Below are positions 42,495-51,598 of a stretch of 64,000 bases of DNA, one piece after another. The position numbers and the translations under genes are program-made. A model generated the notes under the pieces. The model saw nothing but the letters and a program-made list of their open reading frames with translations, ran no database searches and was not told the DNA's origin. Location: positions 1 through 64,000 of the forward strand of contig NZ_VZDO01000024.1 of NCBI RefSeq assembly GCF_008802405.1, given 5' to 3'. Source of the DNA: Plantimonas leprariae. GTDB taxonomy: Bacteria; Pseudomonadota; Alphaproteobacteria; Rhizobiales; Rhizobiaceae. The first letter of the stretch is position 1; each line of letters begins with the position of its first letter.

Positions 42495-43214
42495 ATGTCA
42501 GCAGCTTCCTCGAACCCATCAATTCCCACCGTCCTCGTCGTCGGCGCCTCGCGAGGCCTCGGGTCCGCCCTGGTCGCCGAGTTCCTGCGGCGGGGCTGGA
42601 ACGCCGTCGGCACCGTCAGGGTCGAAGGCGCCCGGACCGAGCTGCACGAACTGGCGGAGGCGCACCTTGGAAGGGTGCGGATCGAGGCGCTCGACATCGA
42701 CGCGCCGGACGGGATCGCGGCCCTGCGCGAGCGCCTCGCCGGACAGGCGCTCGACATCCTGTTCGTCAGCGCCGGCACCACCACGCAGGACGAGCACACG
42801 CGTGTCGGCGCCGTCGCGACCGACGAGTTCATGCGGGTCATGGTCACGAACGTGCTCGGCCCGATGCGGGTGATCGAGGCGTTGCAGGACTTGGTGCCGA
42901 CGGACGGCCTCGTCGGCGCGATGTCGTCGGGGCAGGGCAGCATCGCCAACAACGAGAGGGGGATGCGCGAGGTCTACCGCGCCAGCAAGGCGGCGCTCAA
43001 CATGTCCATGCGCAGCTTCGCGGCGCGGCCGGAAAACGCTTCCCGGGCCATGCTGCTCCTGGCGCCCGGCTGGATCCGCACCTCGCTCGGCGGCCCGGAC
43101 GCGCCGTTCACGATCGAGGAAACCGTGCCGAGCCTGGTGGACGTGGTGCTCGCCAAACGCGGCAAACCCGGCATCCAGTATCTCGACCGCTTCGGACAGG
43201 CCGTTCCCTGGTGA
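42495..43214 (+). CDS. SDR-family oxidoreductase
   Basis: This is a 239-residue classical SDR with a complete active site. The cofactor motif is GASRGLG (about 17-23), the Ser lies in MSSGQGS, and Tyr-x-x-x-Lys is present as YRASK near residue 160. FVSAGTTTQDEH matches the NAG-type region. It probably reduces a carbonyl with NAD(P)H; the substrate is unknown. It is divergent from the LysR gene and followed 46 bases later by an epimerase-like gene, with which it may form an operon. Confidence 0.9.
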   Translation: MSAASSNPSIPTVLVVGASRGLGSALVAEFLRRGWNAVGTVRVEGARTELHELAEAHLGRVRIEALDIDAPDGIAALRERLAGQALDILFVSAGTTTQDEHTRVGAVATDEFMRVMVTNVLGPMRVIEALQDLVPTDGLVGAMSSGQGSIANNERGMREVYRASKAALNMSMRSFAARPENASRAMLLLAPGWIRTSLGGPDAPFTIEETVPSLVDVVLAKRGKPGIQYLDRFGQAVPW

Positions 43215-43260
43215 CCCGGAAACCCCGATCATCCCGATCGAGCGACGAGGGAGACAGAAG

Positions 43261-44157
43261 ATGCATGTGTTCCTGACGGGCGCCACCGGATTCATCGGCT
43301 CCCATCTCGTCACGGAGCTTGTCGGCACCGGCCATAGGGTGACGGGTCTCAGCCGTTCGGACGCGGGCATCGCCGCGCTCGCCCGGGCCGGGGCCGATGC
43401 CGTGCGCGGGGACGTCAACGACCTGCCGTTCCTCCGGGCTGCGGCCGAAGCGGCGGACGCCGTCGTCCACGCGGCCTTCGACCACGACCATGCCGACATG
43501 CGGCGACACAGCGAGAACGACCGTAGGGTCGTCGAGACGCTCGGCGCGGCGCTGGCCGGGTCGGACAGGCCGCTCGTCGTCACCTCCGGTACGGGCCTCG
43601 TCCGCTCCGGGAACGGCGGCCCGGCGCTGGAAACCGACGGCCACCTGTCGTCGGCGGAGTTCCCGCGAGCCGCCACCGAGGAGGCGGCGGACGCGCTAAT
43701 CGCGGCCGGAAGGCATGTGATGGTGGTGCGGCTGCCGCAGGTGCACGACACGCATCGGCAGGGCCGGATCACCTGGCAGATCCAGCTCGCACGGGAACAG
43801 GGCTCCGTCGCCTATGTCGGCGGGGGAGCCAACCGCGTGTCGGCCGTCCACGTCGGGGACGCCGCGCGGCTCTACGGGCTCGTCCTCGCGTCGGGGCGGG
43901 CCGGGGCGCGTTATCACGCCGTTGCCGAGGAGGGCGTCGCGATGCGCGACGTCGCCGCTGCGATCGGGGTGCGGCTGGGGTTGCCGGTCGCATCGATCGA
44001 CCCAGGGGAGGCGCAGGCGTACTTCGGCTGGATGGCGCCGCTCGCGGCCGCGGACCTTGCGGCCTCGGGCGCGTCGACGCGACGGGAGCTTCGCTGGGAT
44101 CCCTTCGGGCCGGACCTCCTGACCGACTTGCGCGCCCAAGAGCCCTTGGTTCGATGA
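43261..44157 (+). CDS. Extended SDR (NAD-dependent epimerase/dehydratase-like)
   Basis: This is a 298-residue extended short-chain dehydrogenase. The start MHVFLTGATGFIGSHLV holds the GxxGxxG cofactor motif. VVHAAFDHDHADM and VVTSGTGLVRSGNGG follow. The catalytic Tyr-x-x-x-Lys is not obvious at its usual place (the sequence there reads RAATEEAADALI), so activity may be altered. Members of this group are annotated as epimerases or 3-beta-HSD-like proteins without tested substrates. A GAGGGAGA site precedes ATG 43261. It lies 46 bases after the SDR gene in one unit. Confidence 0.85.
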   Translation: MHVFLTGATGFIGSHLVTELVGTGHRVTGLSRSDAGIAALARAGADAVRGDVNDLPFLRAAAEAADAVVHAAFDHDHADMRRHSENDRRVVETLGAALAGSDRPLVVTSGTGLVRSGNGGPALETDGHLSSAEFPRAATEEAADALIAAGRHVMVVRLPQVHDTHRQGRITWQIQLAREQGSVAYVGGGANRVSAVHVGDAARLYGLVLASGRAGARYHAVAEEGVAMRDVAAAIGVRLGLPVASIDPGEAQAYFGWMAPLAAADLAASGASTRRELRWDPFGPDLLTDLRAQEPLVR

Positions 44158-44461
44158 CCCGGCGTTGAAGGGGGCGCCGGGCGACATCGAACGGCGCGGC
44201 CAGACCTTCCGCCTCCCGCAACGCGATCGGCGCTCCCGGAACGGTCGACCGAGCAGTTCGGTACCGCCGTCGGATCGGCCGGGAGGCGGTGGGGACGGAC
44301 GCGGTCGTCACGCTGCGACATGCCCGTCCGGGCGCCCGAGCGCCTTCGCCGCCCGAGAAGCCGACCGCGGATCGCTGGTTGCGACGGGAAGCGGCCGCTT
44401 CCGGCGGTTGTTGCAAGATGTTGTCCCCGCGGGGCATCGTGCGGTTTCCCGGAGCCATGCG
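44158..44461. other. Gene-free stretch
   Basis: These 304 bases separate the epimerase-like gene from the GST gene. A frame continuous with the GST gene runs through it but has Arg/Ser/Pro-rich, non-protein-like content. No repeat or hairpin of note. Confidence 0.5.
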
Positions 44462-45115
44462 ATGACCATCACCATCACGGCGTTCGAACGGTCTCCCGAC
44501 CGCGGCGGGGGACAGGCGCGGGACATGCGGGTCCGATGGGCGCTCGAGGAAGTGGGGAGGCCCTACGAGGTCCGCCTCCTGTCGTTCCGCGCGATGAAGG
44601 AGCCGGACCATCGCCGCCTGCATCCGTTCGGGCAGATCCCGACCTACGAGGACGGCGACCTCGTCCTGTTCGAGTCCGGTGCGATCGTGCTCCACATCGC
44701 CGGGAACCAAGCGGGGCTGCTGCCGGACGATGCGGATGCAAGGGCCCGCGCCATCGCGTGGATGTTCGCCGCGCTCAACACCGTCGAGCCGCCGATCGTC
44801 GACCACGAGATGGCCGGGCTCCTGGACCGCGACAAGCCCTGGCACGACAAGCGCCTCGCCGTTCTCGAGGGCCGCGTCGGTGAGCGACTGGGCGAACTCT
44901 CGAGCCGCCTCGGCGACGCCGACTGGCTCGACGGCGCCTTCAGCGCCGGCGACCTCATGATGGTGACGGTGCTGCGACGGCTGGACGGCTCGGGTCTTCT
45001 GGAGGGCTATCCGAACCTCTACGCCTACGTCGCGCGCGGCGAGGCGCGGCCCGCCTTCGAGCGGGCTTTCGCCGCCCAGTTGGCGGTATTCGCCGAGGGC
45101 GCGCGAGACAGGTGA
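44462..45115 (+). CDS. Glutathione S-transferase family protein
   Basis: This 217-residue protein joins glutathione to electrophiles or binds it as a cofactor. It has a thioredoxin-like N-terminal domain (RVRWALEEVGRPYEVRLLSF, then HPFGQIPTYEDGDLVLFESGAI with the cis-Pro and the Glu-Ser glutathione contact). The C-terminal domain is helical (WLDGAFSAGDLMMVTVLRRL). The frame is open upstream to 44165, but ATG 44462 begins the first beta strand and fits the family length. Convergent with the AraC gene. Confidence 0.9.
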   Translation: MTITITAFERSPDRGGGQARDMRVRWALEEVGRPYEVRLLSFRAMKEPDHRRLHPFGQIPTYEDGDLVLFESGAIVLHIAGNQAGLLPDDADARARAIAWMFAALNTVEPPIVDHEMAGLLDRDKPWHDKRLAVLEGRVGERLGELSSRLGDADWLDGAFSAGDLMMVTVLRRLDGSGLLEGYPNLYAYVARGEARPAFERAFAAQLAVFAEGARDR

Positions 45116-45323
45116 CCGGGGTCCGTTTCTGACTTGGGGTACCGACAGCGAACGGCCGTCCCCTCGTTGCCCTTTCCCCGGAGGCGGAAGGCCCGCGTTC
45201 GGCTGCGCCCGGCGAGGGATGCGGCAGGGTTTGCAACGCCGGGACGGGTCGGCTTGCCGACGAACCTCACCCGGATGGCGCCCGGCGCGGGGCGTTGCCG
45301 AGGCTACGCAACGCCCGACCGCG

Positions 45324-46244
45324 TCACGACCGCCTGTCGCGCGGGGTCCGGCCCGTCGTGCGCTTGAAGGCGTGGGCGAAGGCGCTCTGCGATTCGTAGC
45401 CGACGGACGCGGCGATCGCCGCGACGGGCGCGCCCGCGGCAAGCTTCCGTTGCGCCAGCAGCATGCGCCACCGGGTCAGGTAGTCGAGCGGCGGCTGGCC
45501 GACACGTCGCGAGAAACGCTGCGCGAACGCCGAGCGCGACATGCCGACCTCCCGGGCCAGCGACGGAACCGTCCAGCGGCGGGCGACGTCGCCATGCATC
45601 AGCCCGATCGCCCTGGCGATCCGCTCGTCGCCGAGGGCGGCGATCCAGCCGACGTTCTCCGCCGGCCTGCTTGCGACGTAAGCCCGGACCGCCTCGACGA
45701 CGAGAATCTCCGCCAATCGTTCGGCGACCAGCGCGCGGCCCACCCCATCCGAGCGGACCTCCCGGTGCAGCGCCGCGATCGTCAGCGCGATGGTTTCGGC
45801 GTTGGGTGACGTGCTGTCGATCCGCAGGAACGGCGGCAGCGCGTCCAGGACGAACGGGGCGCATCCATCCGCGAAGCCGCTTCCGCCGCCGATCATGACC
45901 GTTTCGCGTCCGGTCCCGAGCCGCACGACGTCGTGCCCCGGGGCGGCGTAGAGCGCCATGCCGTCGACGGGCTCGACGGCGGGATCGCTCGCGACCGCGT
46001 AGCGCGTGTTGCTGAGCAGGAAGACGTCGCCTTCGTTCATCGCTTCCGGGGGACGGTTCGGAAGGAGAAGCCAGCACCCGCCGGATGTGAGCGCGACGAA
46101 CTTCAGGCGGCCGCGGCCGTCGAAGGAAAGCGCCCAGTCGCCCTCCGCCTCGAGGCCGGTGCCCCGAACGCTTCGTGTGCCGAGGGCCGCGAGGACCTCC
46201 GAGAACGGGTCGGCAGCGGCTTCGGCGGATCGCGACAAACTCAT
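45324..46244 (-). CDS. AraC-family regulator with cupin sensor domain
   Basis: This 306-residue regulator has an N-terminal cupin domain (FVALTSGGCWLLLPNRPPEA, then GDVFLLSNTRYAVASDP) and a C-terminal double helix-turn-helix (WTVPSLAREVGMSRSAFAQR, then RVGQPPLDYLTRWRMLLAQR and GYESQSAFAHAFKRTTG). This AraC-cupin_6 type usually controls an adjacent oxidoreductase. The divergent SDR at 46316 starts 71 bases away but carries a frameshift. ATG 46244 was chosen over 46301 as it begins the conserved part. It is paralogous to the regulator at 49575. Confidence 0.9.
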   Translation of the reverse strand: MSLSRSAEAAADPFSEVLAALGTRSVRGTGLEAEGDWALSFDGRGRLKFVALTSGGCWLLLPNRPPEAMNEGDVFLLSNTRYAVASDPAVEPVDGMALYAAPGHDVVRLGTGRETVMIGGGSGFADGCAPFVLDALPPFLRIDSTSPNAETIALTIAALHREVRSDGVGRALVAERLAEILVVEAVRAYVASRPAENVGWIAALGDERIARAIGLMHGDVARRWTVPSLAREVGMSRSAFAQRFSRRVGQPPLDYLTRWRMLLAQRKLAAGAPVAAIAASVGYESQSAFAHAFKRTTGRTPRDRRS

Positions 46245-46315
46245 GGCCGAACGAGCATAGATGGTCCGACACAGCGGACCTAGCTTCGACGCTCGACGCA
46301 ACCACCGAGCCAGCC

Positions 46316-47052
46316 ATGACCATCGAGAACAAGATCGTCGCCATCACCGGGGCGGGACGCGGCATCGGCCGGGCGACCGCCGTTCACGTCGCGTCCCGCG
46401 GCGCACGTCTCGTCCTGGGAGCGCGGAGCGAGACGGAACTCGCTGCCGTTGCGGACGAGATCGTCGCTTCCGGCGGCGAGGTCGCGTACCGGGTCACCGA
46501 CGTCACGAGGCGGGCGAATCTCGAAGCCTTGGTCGCCCTCGCCACCGAGCGCTTCGGTCGGCTCGACGTCGTCGTCAACAACGCGGGCATCGGGCCGATC
46601 TCGCGCTTCGACGCGCTGCGCGTCGAGGACTGGGACGCGATGATCGACGTGAACCTCAAGGGCGCATCTACGGCATCGCCGCCGCGCTGCCTGTGTTCGC
46701 CCGCCAGCGGGCAGGCCATGTGGTGAACGTCCTCTCGACGGCGGGCATCAAGATCGTCCCGACGATGGGCGTCTACGCCGCGACCAAGAACGCCCTGCGC
46801 ACGGCCACCGAGGCGCTGCGGCAGGAGGCGGGGCCGCACCTCAGGGTGACGGAGGTTTCGCCCGGCTTCGTCGACACGACCTTCGCGGACGCCTCGATCG
46901 CCGACCCGGTCGTGAAAGCCGCGATCCGGAAACGGAAGGAGGAGCTCGCCATCCCGCCGGACGCGATCGCCCGCGCCATCGCCTTCGCGATCGAGCAGCC
47001 CGACGACGTCGAGATCGGCAGCATCGTGGTGCGCCCGACCGCACAGGATTGA
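46316..47052 (+). pseudogene. SDR oxidoreductase gene with one-base frameshift
   Basis: The N-terminal half reads MTIENKIVAITGAGRGIGRA, with NNAG and IDVNLKG as in classical SDR enzymes. At about 46662-46670 (AAGGGCGCATCTACGGC) one base is missing: GGC-G?C-ATC-TAC-GGC-ATC would give the usual Gly-x-Ile-Tyr-Gly-Ile. The rest continues in the next frame with YGIAAALPVFARQRAGHVVN, MGVYAATKNALRTATEALRQ (Tyr and Lys intact) and VTEVSPGFVDTTF to the stop at 47052. Otherwise intact, so recent mutation or a base-calling error is likely. It is divergent from an AraC regulator. Confidence 0.85.
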
Positions 47053-47233
47053 GCGGCGGTCCATTGGAATGGGTTGCGGCGCGGATGTCCGCTTCCGCGC
47101 ACGGGAAACGCCCGCCCGGGATCGACCGAGGGTCGGACGGGGTGGACTCGACGGGACGGCTTGCCGAGCGTCCGTTATCGCGGTCATGCGCGGGCGGAAC
47201 CGAGCGGCCGATGCCGGACAACCGTGGGCGCTG

Positions 47234-48130
47234 TCAGGCGAAGCGGTCCCTGAGATCGTTCAGGAGCCAGGCGCCGGCGCGGCCGAGCGGGCGGTCGCGC
47301 AGGTGCGCGGCGTAGATCGTCACGGGGCCGGACGCACGGGCGGGATCGTCCTCGATCGACAGGCGGACGAGGCGCCCGTCGGCGAGATGCGGCGCCACGA
47401 ACGCCTCCGGCATGCGGCACCAGCCGAACCCCGCCAGGAGGAAGTCGAGCCTGCGCCCGAGGTCGACGAAGCGCCAGACCTTCGTTCCGATGATGCCGTG
47501 GCTCGGACCGTCCGGCGCGGACGGGTCGGTCATCACGAGCTGGGCGTGCTCGTCGAGATCCGCGCGCGTTGCGGCCCGGCCGAGTTGAGCCAGCGGATGA
47601 TCCGGCGCCACGACCGGGATGAGCTCGACGCCGAGGAGCGGCAGTGCCGCGAGATCGTCCGACGGTCCCCCCAGCAGGATGCAGAAGGCGAGCGCGGCCT
47701 CGCCCCGGCGCAGCCGCCGCTCGGCACCGCCGAGGCCTTCGGTCGAGAAGCTCACCGGCAGGTGGGGAAAGGCGACGCGCAGCGCGTGCAGGCTGTCGAT
47801 GAAGGCGGCCGTCGGCACCAGCGGATCGATTGCGACGGCAAGTTCCGGCTCGATCCCCTCGCGCGTGCCGGCGGCCACCGCCTCGAACCGGCCGGCGCCC
47901 GCCAGGACGATGCGCGCCTGGCCGACAAGGACGCGGCCGACGTCGGTGAGCTGCGGGCGATGGCCGGCGCGATCGAACAGCGTGACGCCCTGCACGTTCT
48001 CCAGCGTCGCTACGGCTTGGCTGATCGCCGACTGGGCGCGGTTCAGCTTCCGGCCCGCAGCGGAGAAGCTGCCGGCGTCCGCGATCGTCACAAGCACGCG
48101 GAGCTGGTCAAGTGTAAGGCTGCCGATCAT
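47234..48130 (-). CDS. LysR-family transcriptional regulator
   Basis: This is a 298-residue LysR protein. The helix-turn-helix lies in the first 60 residues ([20 protein letters not shown], then [19 protein letters not shown]). The effector domain contains [20 protein letters not shown] at its linker end. The divergent neighbour is an azoreductase-like gene at 48307, 176 bases away, the probable target. A GATGG-AAA-CCATC inverted repeat in the gap is a candidate binding site. The inducer is unknown; quinones or electrophiles would fit the target. Confidence 0.92.
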   Translation of the reverse strand: MIGSLTLDQLRVLVTIADAGSFSAAGRKLNRAQSAISQAVATLENVQGVTLFDRAGHRPQLTDVGRVLVGQARIVLAGAGRFEAVAAGTREGIEPELAVAIDPLVPTAAFIDSLHALRVAFPHLPVSFSTEGLGGAERRLRRGEAALAFCILLGGPSDDLAALPLLGVELIPVVAPDHPLAQLGRAATRADLDEHAQLVMTDPSAPDGPSHGIIGTKVWRFVDLGRRLDFLLAGFGWCRMPEAFVAPHLADGRLVRLSIEDDPARASGPVTIYAAHLRDRPLGRAGAWLLNDLRDRFA

Positions 48131-48144
48131 CCATCATCTCAGCC

Positions 48145-48157
48145 GATGGAAACCATC
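48145..48157. promoter_or_regulatory. Inverted repeat GATGG-AAA-CCATC, candidate LysR operator
   Basis: Perfect 5-bp arms with a 3-base centre lie 15 bases upstream of the LysR start and 149 bases before the azoreductase gene. Suggestive only. Confidence 0.4.
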
Positions 48158-48306
48158 ACATCTTCATCGCTTCCGAACGGGCCTGCAAGGGACCACGTTG
48201 GCGGAGCGCAATTCCGGCCGGCAGCGCCGACCGCCGCCGAAGCCGCTCGCGCAACGAGTTCGATCACGGCCGCCAGCCTCGGCCGACCATGCAGAGGACG
48301 ATCATC

Positions 48307-48954
48307 ATGCCCCGCCTTCTCATCGTCGAAACCAGCCCGCGCGGCGACTTCTCCATCTCCCGCAACATGACCCGCCGCTTCGTCGACCGCTGGCGGGCGG
48401 CGCACCCGGACGGCGAGGTCGTCATCCGCGACCTGATGGAAACCGACCTGCCGTTCGTGAACGCGCCGTGGCTGCAAGCCTACTTCACGCCGCCCGAGCA
48501 GCATTCGGACGAGATGAAGAACGTGCTCCGCCTGTCGGACGAGCTCGTCGCCGAGCTCCTGGCGACGGACCACCTCGTGATCGCGACGCCCGTCTACAAC
48601 TTCAATATCCCGGCGGCGCTGAAGGCCTGGGTCGACCACGTCGTGCGCAAGGGACTGACGCTCGGGGCTGACGGCAGCGGCCTCGTCACCGGCAAGCGGG
48701 CGACCGTGCTGATGGCGTCGGGCGGCGTCTACACGGAAGGCTCGCCGATCCGCGACCGGGACATCGCCACCCAGTACCTGCGGCTGATCCTCAAGGTCAT
48801 CGGCATCACCGACGTTGCCTTCGTCGCCGCCGGCAACGCCAAGGCGGTCGATCTCGGCCAGATCGGACGCGACGAGTTCATCAGCCGGTTCCAGGACGAG
48901 ATCGACGCCGAAGCCGCCAACTCGGCCGTCGGGATCGAGTCCGCTGCCGCCTGA
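48307..48954 (+). CDS. azoR: FMN-dependent NADH-azoreductase family flavoprotein
   Basis: This 215-residue flavodoxin-like enzyme reduces quinones or azo bonds with NADH. Marks are [20 protein letters not shown] at the FMN phosphate loop and [20 protein letters not shown], where AzoR has PMYNFxxPxxLKxxxD. [20 protein letters not shown] follows. The length is close to the usual 200. ATG 48307 follows GAGGA at a good distance; an ATG at 48289 would add six residues. It is divergent from a LysR regulator. A detoxification role is typical for the family. Confidence 0.9.
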   Translation: MPRLLIVETSPRGDFSISRNMTRRFVDRWRAAHPDGEVVIRDLMETDLPFVNAPWLQAYFTPPEQHSDEMKNVLRLSDELVAELLATDHLVIATPVYNFNIPAALKAWVDHVVRKGLTLGADGSGLVTGKRATVLMASGGVYTEGSPIRDRDIATQYLRLILKVIGITDVAFVAAGNAKAVDLGQIGRDEFISRFQDEIDAEAANSAVGIESAAA

Positions 48955-49156
48955 CGATCGCCTCCGGGGCTGACGGCGGGTGGGGGGCCCTCCTCCGGTC
49001 ACCCCGGGTTGTGTCTGCCGGCGAGGTTCCCGAAGCACCGGCGCGGGAAGGGCGGTCAGACGGCCGAGGATGGCGCACGGTGTCGGCGCGTTGTTGGGGA
49101 GGTCGGGCCGGTCGTCGTGCGCGAGCATCGACCGAATCCTTGCGACCGCTCCGCCG

Positions 49157-49546
49157 TCACCGGATCTGCGCCTCGATCGCCGCCTTGTCCACGACCGACC
49201 AGACCTCGGCGATCCTGCCGTCCCGGAAGCGGTAGAAGACGTTCTCGGCGAACGAGAGCCGCCGTCCCGCGGCGTCGAGGCCGAGGAAGCGTCCGGCGGG
49301 CGTGCATTCGAACCAGAGGCGGGCCGCGACGTGCGGCGGCTGGCAGACGAGGAGGTCGACGAGGAAGCGCAGGTCCGGGATCGTGCGGAAGTCTTCCTCC
49401 AACATTGCTTGGTAGCCGGACAATCCGAGCGGTCGGCCGTTATGGACCGCGTCATCGCGGACGAACTCGCCCAGGTTGGCCCAGTCTTGCTGGTTCAAAC
49501 ACTCGATGTAGCGGCCGTAGATGGCGGCAAGGTCTACCACGGCCAT
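49157..49546 (-). CDS. SnoaL-like ester cyclase/polyketide cyclase family protein
   Basis: This 129-residue protein has the NTF2-like SnoaL fold. It begins LAAIYGRYIECLNQQDWANL, then EFVRDDAVHNGRPLGLSGYQ, and ends RFRDGRIAEVWSVVDKAAIE. The FRDGRIAEVWSVVD end is the strongest mark of the family. Many members are of unknown function; some cyclise polyketides. Located 28 bases upstream of the AraC gene's stop in the same leftward direction, so it is probably transcribed after that regulator, with which it may share a transcript. Confidence 0.85.
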   Translation of the reverse strand: MAVVDLAAIYGRYIECLNQQDWANLGEFVRDDAVHNGRPLGLSGYQAMLEEDFRTIPDLRFLVDLLVCQPPHVAARLWFECTPAGRFLGLDAAGRRLSFAENVFYRFRDGRIAEVWSVVDKAAIEAQIR

Positions 49547-49574
49547 CGACGCGGCTCCCGGGAGCGGCGAGTGT

Positions 49575-50498
49575 TCACGCCCGCCCGGCCACTAGCCGAT
49601 CGCGGCCGTACCGTCGCGGCGAGCAGCCCATGACGCGCTTGAACGCGGCCCCGAAAGCGCTTTCGGCCTCGTAGCCGAGCGAGGCGGCGATTGTCGGGAT
49701 CGCCTCCTCGCTGTTCGCCAGCCGGTCGCCGGCCAGAAGCATGCGCCAGCGCGTCAGGTAGTCGATCGGCGCGAGTCCGACCGTCCGCTTGAACCGGACG
49801 GCGAAAGACGTTCGCGACATGCCGACCCGATCAGCTAGCTCCGCCAGCGTCCATCGGCGTGCCGGTTCGGCGTGCATCAAACCGATCGCCGCGCCGATCC
49901 GTCGGTCGCCCAAGCCCGACAGCCAGCCGATGCCGTCCCGAGCCGCCTCCGCGATGTGAAGGCGCAGCACCTGGACCAGCATCAATTGCGCCAAATGCTG
50001 CGCGACCATGTCGGCACCCGGTTGCGGGTCGTGCAGTTCCCGCCGCATCCGCTCGAGCGCCCAGCGCAGCGTGTCGCGGTCCTCGTCGCGCCGGACGAGG
50101 ACGACGGGCGGCAGCACGTCGAGCAGCAGCTCCGCGTGCCGTCCGGCCAATAGGAAGCGGCTGCCGACGAGGAAGAAGTCGCCGCCGCCGTTCAGCGTCA
50201 CGACGCCGCCGCGCCGGGCCGGCGGAAACACCGCGTTCGCGTCGGTCGACGGCACGGACGGGTCGCTCGCCAGCCGGAAGGGCCAGCCCTTCGGAAGCAG
50301 GAAGCAGTCGCCGGTCTCCAGGCGTACGGCGTCTGCGGCCGCATCTATGGAGAGCCAGCAGGCACCGGACACGACGGCGTTGCACTTGATCCCCTCGTAG
50401 GCGGGGAACCGCAACGACCAGTCGCCGCCCGCGTCGAACCCGGCGGACGCGTAGCTTTGCGGCTTCAGGAGCGAGAGGACGTCCGACAGCGGGTCCAA
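49575..50498 (-). CDS. AraC-family regulator with cupin sensor domain
   Basis: This 307-residue paralog of the regulator at 45324 has the same layout. The cupin part includes GFDAGGDWSLRFPAYEGIKC and GDCFLLPKGWPFRLASDP. The helix-turn-helix part includes WTLAELADRVGMSRTSFAVR, GLAPIDYLTRWRMLLAGDRL and GYEAESAFGAAFKRVMG. The start is taken as TTG 50498, giving MDPLSDVLSLLKPQSY, the usual opening of this subgroup; an ATG at 50681 would add 61 non-conserved residues. The NmrA-like gene at 50650 is divergent, 151 bases away, and is the likely target. Confidence 0.9.
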   Translation of the reverse strand: MDPLSDVLSLLKPQSYASAGFDAGGDWSLRFPAYEGIKCNAVVSGACWLSIDAAADAVRLETGDCFLLPKGWPFRLASDPSVPSTDANAVFPPARRGGVVTLNGGGDFFLVGSRFLLAGRHAELLLDVLPPVVLVRRDEDRDTLRWALERMRRELHDPQPGADMVAQHLAQLMLVQVLRLHIAEAARDGIGWLSGLGDRRIGAAIGLMHAEPARRWTLAELADRVGMSRTSFAVRFKRTVGLAPIDYLTRWRMLLAGDRLANSEEAIPTIAASLGYEAESAFGAAFKRVMGCSPRRYGRDRLVAGRA

Positions 50499-50649
50499 GG
50501 GCGATTTCCGAACGATCGCGACGACAACGCGAACCCTGGCGGCTGGTTCGTCCCCGAGCGAACTCCTATTGCTCAGCCCCAAGGGAAGCCCCGGGCGCCG
50601 CAACGATCCGCTCGGCGCCGCGGACCGCGAATGCGGAAGGAAAAGCAGC

Positions 50650-51534
50650 ATGATCGTCGTCACGGCACCCACCGGGGACATCGGCCGTCAGGTCCTGGCC
50701 ATGCTCCTGGCCGGCGGCGAGCCGATCCGGGTCGTCGCCCGCGATCCGGCCAAGCTGCCGGCGGAGGTGCGCGGGCGCATCGAGGTGGTCGAGGGGTCGC
50801 ACGCCGACGGCAATGTCTGCCGGCGGGCGTTCGAGGGGGCCGACGCCGTGTTCTGGCTCGTGCCGGGCGACCCCGCCGCCGCGAGCGCGGAAGCGGCCTA
50901 CGTGGACTTCGCCCGTCCGGGCTGCGACGCCTTGCGGGAGAGCGACGTCAAACGAGTGGTCGGCATCTCGGCGTTGGGACGCGGCTGGCCGGGGGAGGCC
51001 GGCCACGTGACGGCGACGCTGCGGATGGACGACATGATCGCCGAGACGGGCGTCGCCTACCGGGCGCTCGCCTGCGCATCGCTGATGGAGAACATCTTGC
51101 GGCAGGTCGCTCCGATCCGGGACCAGGGAACGTTCTACTGGCCGGCGTCACCTAACCTCAGGCTGCCGCACGTGGCGACGCGCGACGTCGCCGCGGTCGC
51201 GGTGAAGCTGCTGACGGACACGTCGTGGAGCGGAGTCGAGGAGGTACCGATGCTGGGACCGGACGACCTGTCGTTCGAGGCGATGGCGCGGACCATGGCG
51301 GATGTTCTCGGCAAGCCCGTCGCGGTCCGGGAGATGTCGATGGAGGACATGCGCGGCATGATGACGAACCGCGGCGCGTCGGCGGGCATGGCGCAGGCGA
51401 TGGTCGACATGCTGACCGCCAAGAACGAGGGGCTGGACGGCATGGTCGCGCGCGGCGAGGCCGACCGGGAGCGGACGCCGACGACCTTCCGGCAATGGTG
51501 CGAGACCAAGCTGAGGCCAGCGGTCGCCGGCTGA
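50650..51534 (+). CDS. NmrA-like NAD(P)-binding protein
   Basis: This 294-residue Rossmann-fold protein of the NmrA/QOR2 type begins MIVVTAPTGDIGRQVLAMLL with the cofactor motif TxPTGxIG. It continues IRVVARDPAKLP and ADAVFWLVPGDPAAAS. No classical Tyr-Lys site is evident; members sense NAD(P) state or reduce quinones. The C-terminal third (MSMEDMRGMMTNRGASAGMA) is Met-rich and helical. GGAAGGAAAAG precedes ATG 50650. It is divergent from an AraC regulator. Confidence 0.88.
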   Translation: MIVVTAPTGDIGRQVLAMLLAGGEPIRVVARDPAKLPAEVRGRIEVVEGSHADGNVCRRAFEGADAVFWLVPGDPAAASAEAAYVDFARPGCDALRESDVKRVVGISALGRGWPGEAGHVTATLRMDDMIAETGVAYRALACASLMENILRQVAPIRDQGTFYWPASPNLRLPHVATRDVAAVAVKLLTDTSWSGVEEVPMLGPDDLSFEAMARTMADVLGKPVAVREMSMEDMRGMMTNRGASAGMAQAMVDMLTAKNEGLDGMVARGEADRERTPTTFRQWCETKLRPAVAG

Positions 51535-51598
51535 CTTCCACGGCGGCGGCGTCAGTCGACGCCGCGACCGTCGCGCAGACACGGGCACGGGACGGGGT

